Origin: Massilia violaceinigra | Lineage (GTDB): Bacteria; Pseudomonadota; Gammaproteobacteria; Burkholderiales; Burkholderiaceae_D | Assembly: GCF_002752675.1 (NCBI RefSeq) | Contig: NZ_CP024608.1 | Span: 5,580,001 to 5,644,000 of the forward strand | Direction of reading: 5' to 3' | Length of the DNA: 64,000 bases | Shown here: positions 55,705 to 63,500 of the stretch, piece after piece | Numbering within the stretch: position 1 is the stretch's first letter | Layout of the letters: each line of letters begins with the position of its first letter | Position numbers and translations under genes: made by a program | The notes under the pieces: generated by a model | Seen by the model: the letters and a program-made list of their open reading frames with translations, nothing else | Told to the model about the DNA's origin: nothing | Database searches by the model: none

Positions 55705-56562
55705 ATGGGCAAACTCGACTATCTCGACGCGCTGCGGCGCGCCATGGCGGGCATTTCCGCCGACACCCAGGCCAACACGCTGGCTTACTACGAACAGCGC
55801 TTCATCGACGGCGTGGCCGCCGGCCGCACCGAGGCCGAGGTGGCCGCCGGTCTCGACGCGCCGACCGCGATCGCCATGAAGCTGCGCGCCAGCGTGCACA
55901 TGCATTCTTTCGAGCAAAAGAAAAATCCCGCCAACCTGATGCGCATGCTGGTGTCGATCGTCGGCCTGGGCATCTTCAACCTGTTCATGGTGGTGCCGGC
56001 GCTGGTCTACGCGGCCCTGCTGGCCCTGCTGTACGCGGCCGGGCTGGCCTTTTACGTGGCCGGCATCGCCATTACCGCCAGCGGCCTGGCGGGCGCCAAC
56101 GAACTGGTGCTCGATGGCCCTTTCCGCGAGCTGATCCTGAGCGACGCCTCCAGCGACGAGCGCAACACGATGCAAGCGAAAGTGTCGATTAGCCAGGACG
56201 GCGTGCGCTTCTTCCGCGAACACAGGGCCGGCAATGTCCCCAAGGAGGCCGTGGAAGCCATGCGCGAAGCCGGCGAGGCCGCTGACACGGCGGACGCGAC
56301 CAGTGAAGCGGGCGACGAAGCCGCGCAGGACGGCCCGAAAAAGACCAGCGTGATCCGCCGCGCCGAGGAAGCGGCCAGCGTCGGCGTGCGCATCACCACC
56401 AACCTCGAACCCGGGTCGCGCGCTACCCAGACCGTCTTTGGGCTGGGCATCGTACTGGCCGGCATCGTGATCTTCCTGCTGTGCCTGGTCATTACGAAAT
56501 ACACGCTGACCGGCATCCGCCGCTACGCCGAAATGAATGTTTCCCTGCTCAAGGGCAACTAA
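55705..56562 (+). CDS. DUF1700/HAAS-domain membrane protein
   Basis: 285 residues. N-terminal alpha-helical DUF1700 segment (MGKLDYLDALRRAMAGISAD, YYEQRFIDGVAAGRTEAEVA), then two or three membrane helices (LVSIVGLGIFNLFMVVPALV, LLALLYAAGLAFYVAGIAIT), a charged linker (EAADTADATSEAGDEAAQDG) and a last helix near the C-terminus (VFGLGIVLAGIVIFLLCLVI). DUF1700 proteins usually sit beside a PadR regulator and GIN-domain proteins and are thought to respond to envelope conditions. Here a GIN-domain gene follows after 20 bases, but no PadR gene is present. Confidence 0.85.
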   Translation: MGKLDYLDALRRAMAGISADTQANTLAYYEQRFIDGVAAGRTEAEVAAGLDAPTAIAMKLRASVHMHSFEQKKNPANLMRMLVSIVGLGIFNLFMVVPALVYAALLALLYAAGLAFYVAGIAITASGLAGANELVLDGPFRELILSDASSDERNTMQAKVSISQDGVRFFREHRAGNVPKEAVEAMREAGEAADTADATSEAGDEAAQDGPKKTSVIRRAEEAASVGVRITTNLEPGSRATQTVFGLGIVLAGIVIFLLCLVITKYTLTGIRRYAEMNVSLLKGN

Positions 56563-56582
56563 ACGCGGAACCGGAGAATTTC

Positions 56583-57389
56583 ATGCGATCACTTATCAAA
56601 GTCGGCTTCGGCCTGCTGCTCCTCGCTTTCGTCCTGATCGCCCTGTTCTACGGCATGCTGCGGGCCCAGGGCACGACTCGTCCGGCCAATCCGGAAGGCC
56701 GCGTGGTCGCCAGCGAAGCGCGCCATGTGGGCAACGACGTCACCTCGGTCGTGCTCGGCGGCCCGATCGACATGACCCTGCGCCAGGGCGCGGTAGCGTC
56801 GCTGACCGTGCGCGGCGAACAGCGCTTGCTGGGCAATATAGCAACCGTGAGCGAAGGCAATACCCTGCACATCGAAACCAAGGGCATGCTGCTGCACCAT
56901 AAACAGCCGCTGCAAGTGGTGCTGGTGCTGCCGTCCATCGACAGCGTCAGGATTCATGGCAGCGGCGACAGCACCATCAACGGTTTCAGCGGCGACAAGA
57001 TCGCGCTGCAACTGCATGGTTCCGGCGACGTCAAATTCAATGGCCGCTACCGCGCAGTCGAAGCCGGCCTGCAAGGCAGCGGCGACATCGAGCTCAACGG
57101 GGGGAACAGCGACAAGGTCGAGGTCAGCGTGATCGGTTCGGGCAGCATGACGGTGGTGGGCGCGGCCAAGCAGTTCAAGGTGGCGCAGACCGGTTCGGGC
57201 GACCTCGACGCCGAGCACCTGAGCGCCGATACCGTCGCCGTCGAGCTGATGGGTTCGGGCAGCGCGGTTGTTCAGGCCCGCAAAAGCGCCACCGTCAACC
57301 TGCGCGGCAGCGGCGACGTGAACGTGCACGGCAATCCGGACGAGCGCAACGTCACCCGCAACGGCTCGGGCGACGTCACGTTCGAGTAA
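56583..57389 (+). CDS. GIN-domain (DUF2807) putative auto-transporter adhesin-like protein
   Basis: 268 residues. N-terminal membrane/signal helix (VGFGLLLLAFVLIALFYGML), then a beta-helix built of repeated HGSGDSTINGF, LHGSGDVKFNG, LQGSGDIELNG, IGSGSMTVVG and MGSGSAVVQ turns. The repeating GSGD signature is typical of DUF2807. It probably faces the periplasm or cell surface; the function is unknown. ATG 56583 is chosen at the hydrophobic start. Its end overlaps the convergent flavoprotein gene by 14 bases. Confidence 0.88.
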   Translation: MRSLIKVGFGLLLLAFVLIALFYGMLRAQGTTRPANPEGRVVASEARHVGNDVTSVVLGGPIDMTLRQGAVASLTVRGEQRLLGNIATVSEGNTLHIETKGMLLHHKQPLQVVLVLPSIDSVRIHGSGDSTINGFSGDKIALQLHGSGDVKFNGRYRAVEAGLQGSGDIELNGGNSDKVEVSVIGSGSMTVVGAAKQFKVAQTGSGDLDAEHLSADTVAVELMGSGSAVVQARKSATVNLRGSGDVNVHGNPDERNVTRNGSGDVTFE

Positions 57390-58632
57390 GCGGCCGCTGC
57401 GCCAGCCAGGCCAGCGCTCCATGTCCGGCGGCGCGGCCGCTGGCAAAGCAGGCGGTGAGCAGGTAGCCGCCGGTGGGCGCTTCCCAGTCGACCATTTCGC
57501 CGGCGGCGAATACCCCCGGCAGTGCGCTCAGCATGGCGTGCCCGTCGAGCGCGTCGAAGCGCACGCCGCCGGCGCTGCTGATCGCCTCGTCGATCGGGCG
57601 CGCCCGTTTCAAGGTGACCGGCAGCATTTTCAGGGCCGCCGCCAGGCGCGCCGGGTCGGCGAATTCGTCCGCCGACAGGCATTCGCGCAGCAATCCCGAT
57701 TTCACCCCCTTGATACCCAGCCGGCTTTGCAGATGGCTCGACATCGAGCGTGAACCGCGCGGGCGAGCCACGTCCTCCAGCACCCGTTCGGCGCTGAAAT
57801 CGGGCACCAGGTCGAGCCAGATGGTGGCGCTGCCGCTTGCCGCAATCTGCTCGCGCAGATCGGCCGACAAGGCGTAGATCAGGCTGCCCTCGACGCCAGT
57901 GGCGGTAATCACGAACTGCCCCTGGCGCTTGTGCAGGCGGCCCTGGGCGTCGGGGGCGGTAATGGCCACCGTGGTCAGCGGCGCGCCCGCGTGGCGGCTG
58001 CTGAAATGCTCGCTCCAGCCGGTGTCGAAACCGCAGTTCGACGGCACCAGCGGCGCCACCGCGACCGCGCGCTCCTGCAGCAGCGGCACCCAGGCGCCGT
58101 CCGAACCCAGGCGCGCCCAGCTGCCGCCGCCGAGCGCCAGGATGACCGCATCGGCGGTGAGCTCGAGCTCGCCCTCGGGTGTGGCGAAACGCAGCGCCGC
58201 GCCATTCCAGCCCAGCCAGCGATGGCGCATGTGCAGCTGCACGCCCGCCTCGCGCAAGCGGTGCAGCCAGGCACGCAGCAGGGGCGCGGCCTTCATATCG
58301 GTCGGAAATACCCGTCCGGAGGTGCCCACGAAGGTGTCGACGCCGAGGCCATGAATCCAGTCGCGCACCGCTTGTGCGTCGAAGCGCTCCAGCCACGGCG
58401 CCACTTGTCCGCTGCGTGCGCCGTAGCGCTGCAGAAAATCGGCGGATGGCTCCGAATGCGTGATATTCATGCCGCCCTTGCCCGCCAGCAGGAACTTGCG
58501 CCCGACCGACGGCATCGCATCGTACAGGTCGACCGCCACCCCGCCCTGGCTCAGGACTTCGGCGGCCATCAGGCCGGCCGGGCCGCCGCCGATGACGGCG
58601 ACGCGGGCTTGGGGAAGGTTTTCAGCAGGCAT
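57376..58632 (-). CDS. NAD(P)/FAD-dependent oxidoreductase of the BaiN/HI0933 family
   Basis: 418 residues. FAD-binding start ARVAVIGGGPAGLMAAEVLS, family motif VGRKFLLAGKGGMNITHSEP, GTSGRVFPTDMKAAPLLRAW, and the C-terminal GVFAAGEMVDWEAPTGGYLL with AFASGRAAG-like CFASGRAAGHGALAW. These flavoproteins share the BaiN fold; the substrate is not known for most members. ATG 58632 is supported by homology; the frame opens further upstream. Tail-to-tail overlap with the GIN-domain gene. Confidence 0.92.
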   Translation of the reverse strand: MPAENLPQARVAVIGGGPAGLMAAEVLSQGGVAVDLYDAMPSVGRKFLLAGKGGMNITHSEPSADFLQRYGARSGQVAPWLERFDAQAVRDWIHGLGVDTFVGTSGRVFPTDMKAAPLLRAWLHRLREAGVQLHMRHRWLGWNGAALRFATPEGELELTADAVILALGGGSWARLGSDGAWVPLLQERAVAVAPLVPSNCGFDTGWSEHFSSRHAGAPLTTVAITAPDAQGRLHKRQGQFVITATGVEGSLIYALSADLREQIAASGSATIWLDLVPDFSAERVLEDVARPRGSRSMSSHLQSRLGIKGVKSGLLRECLSADEFADPARLAAALKMLPVTLKRARPIDEAISSAGGVRFDALDGHAMLSALPGVFAAGEMVDWEAPTGGYLLTACFASGRAAGHGALAWLAQRPLTRT

Positions 58633-58696
58633 GACAGACTCGGTGCGGCGGTTGAACGACCCGCATTGTAGTCGACTTCGGCAAGCTGAAAATAGA

Positions 58697-58714
58697 TGTA
58701 AAGCTTGCTTGACA
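58697..58714. promoter_or_regulatory. XRE operator copy 1
   Basis: TGTAAAG-N4-CTTGACA, an inverted repeat of 7-base half-sites, 56 bases before the DUF-type membrane protein start. The same element recurs exactly 40 bases downstream. Likely the binding site of the XRE regulator encoded in the operon. Confidence 0.55.
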
Positions 58715-58736
58715 TGACGATTATTCATCCCTACCA

Positions 58737-58754
58737 TGTAAAGCATACTTGACT
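58737..58754. promoter_or_regulatory. XRE operator copy 2
   Basis: TGTAAAG-N4-CTTGACT, a second copy of the dyad, ending 16 bases before the start at 58770. The 40-base period (nearly four turns) places both copies on the same DNA face and over the probable promoter. Confidence 0.55.
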
Positions 58755-58769
58755 ACATGGGAGACGGAA

Positions 58770-59156
58770 ATGCATGAAAAGATCATCGGCCGGCGCTATC
58801 TGCGCGAACTGTTCGGCGCCATCGGCATCTATGCGCTGATCCTGACGGCGGCGATTGTTTACGGGCGCACGCTGGCCGAAGGCCCGGCGCGCACGCTGGT
58901 GCTGGCCAGCCCGGTCATCGGTGTCGCCCTGGCCGTCTGGGCCATCGTGCGCCACATGCGCCGGGTGGATGAATTCATCCGCCAGAGCACGCTGGAAAAC
59001 CTGGGCATCGCCGCCGCGCTCACGGCCGCCCTGACACTCACCTACGGCTTTCTGGAAACGGCCGGCTTTCCGCGCCTGTCGATGTTCACCGTCTGGCCTC
59101 TGATGGGCGCCTGCTGGCTGGTGACGGGCCTGGTACGCGGATGCGCCTTTAAATGA
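58770..59156 (+). CDS. Small polytopic membrane protein in an XRE operon
   Basis: 128 residues with four hydrophobic segments (ELFGAIGIYALILTAAIVYG, LVLASPVIGVALAVWAIVRH, LGIAAALTAALTLTYGFLET, VWPLMGACWLVTGLVRGCAF) and a conserved-looking RVDEFIRQSTLE linker. Proteins of this shape regularly precede an XRE regulator of the YozG type. ATG 58770 follows GGGAGACGG; the open frame starts earlier with a TTG inside operator copy 2. Overlaps the XRE gene by four bases. Confidence 0.82.
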   Translation: MHEKIIGRRYLRELFGAIGIYALILTAAIVYGRTLAEGPARTLVLASPVIGVALAVWAIVRHMRRVDEFIRQSTLENLGIAAALTAALTLTYGFLETAGFPRLSMFTVWPLMGACWLVTGLVRGCAFK

Positions 59157-59356
59157 ACAACACCATTCGCGACCTGCGCGCGCAGCATGGCTGGAGCCAG
59201 GCGCACCTGGCCGACCTGCTCAAGGTATCGCGCCAGACCGTCAACGCCATCGAAACGGGGCGCTACGACCCGAGCCTGCCGCTGGCGTTCGCCATTGCCC
59301 GGCTGTTCGCCCAACCCCTTGAAACCATTTTCCATCCCGACCAGGAGATTGCATGA
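59153..59356 (+). CDS. XRE/Cro-type helix-turn-helix regulator (YozG-like)
   Basis: 67 residues consisting only of an HTH domain: MNNTIRDLRAQHGWSQAHLA, DLLKVSRQTVNAIETGRYDP, SLPLAFAIARLFAQPLETIF. It overlaps the upstream membrane gene and the downstream hydrolase gene by four bases each, so the three genes form a tightly coupled operon. Autoregulation through the TGTAAAG dyads is likely. Confidence 0.92.
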   Translation: MNNTIRDLRAQHGWSQAHLADLLKVSRQTVNAIETGRYDPSLPLAFAIARLFAQPLETIFHPDQEIA

Positions 59357-60282
59357 TCGCTCGCATTGTTTTAGCCCTGATGATGGCGGCCGGCACGCCC
59401 GCCTTTGCCGCCGAGCCGGCCGCGCAGCCGCCCAACCGTTTCGCCGCAACGCTGGTTCCCGCCGAACGTTTCGAGGTCGGCGCCATGCAGGTCGAACGGC
59501 ACGGCAAGCGCGGCCGTCCGCTGATCCTCATTCCCGGCCTGGCCAGCGGTTCCTGGGTGTGGCAAAGTACCGCGCGCCAGTTTCTCGGCGACTACACCGT
59601 GTATATCGTCACCCTGCCCGGTTTCGACGGCCGCGCGCCGGCGCCAGGCAAGCAGATGGAGGCGGCCCAGCGCGCGCTGACGCAGCTGATCGAGACGCGC
59701 AAGCTGGTCAAGCCAGTGCTGGTCGGACACAGCCTGGGCGGCGTGCTGGCGCTGTCGCTGGCATCGCAGTTGCCGGAGCGCATAGCCGGCGTGGTCAGCA
59801 TCGATGGCTTGCCGGTGTTCCCGGGTTCCGAAGACTTGCCGCCGCACCAGCGCGAGCAGATGGCGCAGTCGCTGGCGCGGCGCATGGCGCCGGCCGACCA
59901 GCGCGCGTTCGCCGCGCAGCAGCAGGATTACATGCGCGGCACCGGTGTGCTGGACATGGCGCGCGCCGACGAACTGGCCAAGCTCAGCGCGCGCAGCGAT
60001 CCCGGCGCGGTGCTGCAGTACATGGCCGAGACGTTCGCCATGGACCTGCGCTCGCAGTTGCCCAGGATCAGCGCGCCGGTGCTGCTGATCGCGCCGTATT
60101 TCGAGCCCGACGCCAGCCAGCATGAGCTGACCGAGGACACCAAGAAGACCTACTACGCCTCGCTGATCGCGGCCGCGCCCAAGGTGCAGGTGGTGACGGT
60201 TTCGCCGGCGCGGCACTTCGCCATGTTCGACCAGCCCGAACGCGTCAACGACGCCATCCGCACCTTCCTCGACGCGCTGTAG
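59353..60282 (+). CDS. Secreted alpha/beta hydrolase
   Basis: 309 residues. Signal peptide (IVLALMMAAGTPAFAAEPA), oxyanion region LILIPGLASGSWVWQS, nucleophile elbow VGHSLGGVLAL with Ser near residue 127, acid in the PVLLIAPYFEPDAS strand and a late His in SPARHFAMFDQPE. Acts outside the inner membrane on an ester or amide of unknown identity. Last gene of the XRE operon. Confidence 0.9.
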   Translation: MIARIVLALMMAAGTPAFAAEPAAQPPNRFAATLVPAERFEVGAMQVERHGKRGRPLILIPGLASGSWVWQSTARQFLGDYTVYIVTLPGFDGRAPAPGKQMEAAQRALTQLIETRKLVKPVLVGHSLGGVLALSLASQLPERIAGVVSIDGLPVFPGSEDLPPHQREQMAQSLARRMAPADQRAFAAQQQDYMRGTGVLDMARADELAKLSARSDPGAVLQYMAETFAMDLRSQLPRISAPVLLIAPYFEPDASQHELTEDTKKTYYASLIAAAPKVQVVTVSPARHFAMFDQPERVNDAIRTFLDAL

Positions 60283-60302
60283 GCGACGCGCAGCAGGTAT
60301 GC

Positions 60303-60336
60303 ATGGGTTGCGGCGCCGCCACACGCCGCAACCCAT
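60303..60336 (+). terminator. Perfect 12-base hairpin after the hydrolase operon
   Basis: ATGGGTTGCGGC at 60303 pairs perfectly with GCCGCAACCCAT ending at 60336, 21 bases after the hydrolase stop. Only a short T-run (GGTTT) follows, so termination may be partial or Rho-aided. The remaining 220 bases to the next gene show no coding signal. Confidence 0.5.
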
Positions 60337-60558
60337 CGGTTTACCAGCTTGACCTTCTGGAAAGCCCGGATAATCAAGGGCTTGCGGCGGTTGCCGGCGG
60401 CCGCGACCGGCGGCCTCGTCAATGGCGCTTGCGCCCGCGAATGGCGAATGCTAACTTGGTTCGGGCCGCCACTGACAACAGGCGCGGCCATGTCAACCGG
60501 GTTCCGTCGCCGTGTTGCGGCGGAGCATGCTTAGATCGTCTTCGGAGGAGCATCAGCC

Positions 60559-63500
60559 ATGCCATCCAGGATTGCGCCCACGACACTTCCTTTCGGCTTG
60601 AGCGAGCTCGGCTCGCCTGCTCCCGACAGCGCACAGTTCACCCGAAACACCGAGAATGCCTCGGCCGAGTTGCTGCTCCAACTTGCTTCCGGCGAGTGGC
60701 TCGGCGATGCAGCCACGGCAACGCAAGAAACGCGCGCAACGCTGGAGGAGCTGGCCGCCGTGCTGCGCGGCGCCGGCCCCGGCGAAGGCGAGCCGCTGCG
60801 CGTGGGCGACGCCCTGGTGGCGCTGCGCCGCCTGCCCTTCCTGAGCACGCGCATGGAGGGCGGCGCGCCGGCCTGGAGCGCGGGCATGGCGGCGGCGGAG
60901 CGCATCGGCCCAGTCACCGACCAGCTGGGCCGGCCGTTCTGGCTCGACCTGTTCCGCCCGGTCCGCCAACTGCGCTTCGTGCGCAGCCTCGGGGGACCAC
61001 CCGTGCTGAGCCTGCCCATCATCCAGGCGCCATGGGCCATCGGCGGCGCCGCCTTGCGCGCCGGCCAGGCGCTCGATCTGGGCGCGGGCAGTCTCTGGTT
61101 CGCGACCAGCCTTGTGGCCGTGGCGCCGCCCAACGTGTATTCGGGGGTGCGCATCGCGCGCGGCAGCCTGCGCTTTTCGGTCGACCTCGCGCTCGGCGAC
61201 GATGAAGTGCTGTTGCCGCCGGGGGTGGCGTTCGACCTGGCGCTCGACTTCGATGTGTCCGCAGCCGCTGCGCCAGCGCCCGGCAGCGTGCTGGCCGCCA
61301 CCGGGCGCCGTTCGCCCGACGGCCTGGTCATCGGGCTCGGCCCGGCCGGCGCCACCATCGCGGTGGTGGGCGACGCCGGACTGGGATTGGGCGCCACCAC
61401 GCTCACGCTGGCACCGGCCGCCGGCGCGGCCCGCTACCGGCCCGACCTGAACCGCCTGGTGGTACCGATGACGCCGGACCGCCCCAGCATCACCATCGAC
61501 GCCATCGCTTCGACGCTGTTCGCGCCGTCCGGCGCGGCGCCCGTCGCGGCGGCCGGCCTGGCGCTGCCGGCAGCGCCGATCGACCCCGCCAACCTGGGCC
61601 AGGCCAGCGGCGCCGGCGCGCTGATGCTGGAACTGGAGCGCGGCCTGTCGGCCACCTGGCATGGCGAAGCGCGGCCGGTCGAGCTTGGTCCGGTACTCAT
61701 CCTGCTGGATGAAACGCGCCTGGCCGTGAGCGGCCTGGCCGCGCGCGCCACCGGACGCGCGCTGCGCCCGCCGCTGGCGCCCCTGTCCGCGCCCGCCACC
61801 TTGGCGTACGCGCGCATCGACCGCAGCGCCGTGCACTTCGTGACCGGGACCGACGGCCAGGCGTCGGTGACGCTCACGGCCAGGGTCGACGTGCGCCTGC
61901 CCAAACCCGTGGACGTGGCCGGCAACCGGGTCGGCCTCACCCTGGCGGCGGCGCAGATCGTGATCGCCACCACGCTGGCCGGCGAGCGCAGCCTGAGCGT
62001 GAGCGGCCTGGCGCTGGCAACCACGCAGGAACGGGCGATCGCCTTCGCGCTCACCAATGCCGTGCTGCGCGCCACGCGCCCGCGCGCCTTTTTCATGATG
62101 GGCCGCCTCGAAGGCGAACGCATCGTCGAGGCGCTGGCGCTGACCGCCTACGGCATGGGCGGCCTGCTGCCCTCGTTGCCCGATCCGTATGCCGCCAATA
62201 CGCCGCTGGGCACGCCCTTTGCCGCCGCCGGCGGCCAGGGATATCTGCTCAGCCAGTTCCGCTTCAGCCCCGCCGGCGAAACGCTCGGTTTCGTGCTGCC
62301 GCAGTCGGTCAGCGTATCGCCGCCGCTGGCCGGACCGGGCGCACCCACCGGCAGCGCGGCGACCGCCGTCTCGAGCACGGTCAACTACGGCGACCTGTTC
62401 GATTTCGAGGCGCAGGGCAAGGTCGTGCTGCTCGACGTGTCGTCCAACGCCAGCCGCTTCGGGGTCGCGGTGCGCCCGCCGCGCCGGGAAAACCGGGACG
62501 ACTTCGGTGGCCCGCCGCTCAAGCCGGTCACGGTGCAGGGCCTCGACCTGTCGCTCGACGGCCGCATGCTGGTACTGCTTACGCTGCCGGCCGTCCAATG
62601 GGAACCGGTGCGCAACGTGCCCGGCCCCGAGCCATTCCCGGACGAGGTGCGCTTCGCCAACAGCGGCGTGCCGACCACGGTCGACGTGCCCAGCGTCGAG
62701 CTGGTGCGCATCAATCCGCTCGCGGCCTACGACACGATCCTCGACAATTTCGCCAAGGACACTCCGCGGCCGTCGCGGGCGCGCTTCACGCTGCCGTTCG
62801 GGATTGTCGCCCAGGCCCGCCTGAACCAGGCCTCGCCGGCGGGACGCGGCGCCCAGGTCGGCGAGGTGCGCCCGGCCATCGCCGGTTTGCAAGGCGCGCA
62901 TCAGCTGCGCCTCACCGCTGTCGACCCGGCGCTGGCGCCCGGCGCCACGCCGGCGCTGCCGGGGTTTATCGCCCAGCTCGCGGTTGCCCGGCCGGTTGGC
63001 GGCGGCGCGCCGGTCAGCATTCTCGGCACCAGCGTCACGCCAATCGTCAACGGCTATCTCGGCCTCGGGCAACCCACGGCGCTGGTGCCGGTGACGCACA
63101 TCGACCTGTCCGGCCATGGCGAGAGCCTGTTCAGCGCCTGGGCCAATCCGGAGGATCCCGAAACCGGGGTCGCCGCGGCCGAATTCCAGGTGCTCAACGG
63201 GCGCGCCGCACATGAGGTGATCCAGGTCAAGAGCATCCTGCTGCCGTATTTCGTGCCGGTGGTGCGCATCATCACGCTCGAGCGCAAGGGCAATGCCGTC
63301 GTCACGCGCGAGGACAGCGGCTGGGTGGCGGTGGGCGAAGGGCGCTACCGCGCCGCGCCCGGCAGCGGCATCGTGGTCCATCCGGGCGTGGTGTGGCGCG
63401 CCACGCGCGTGACCAATATCCGCGAGACCGGCAGCACCGTGCCGGCGGGCGGCATGGAGTTCGTGGCCGTGTATTTCGACACCGACCTGATTCTCGATGG

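Noticed and set aside
60349..60534. 61-codon ORF in the gap before the giant gene
   Set aside because: No ribosome binding site or family resemblance; composition like non-coding GC-rich DNA.
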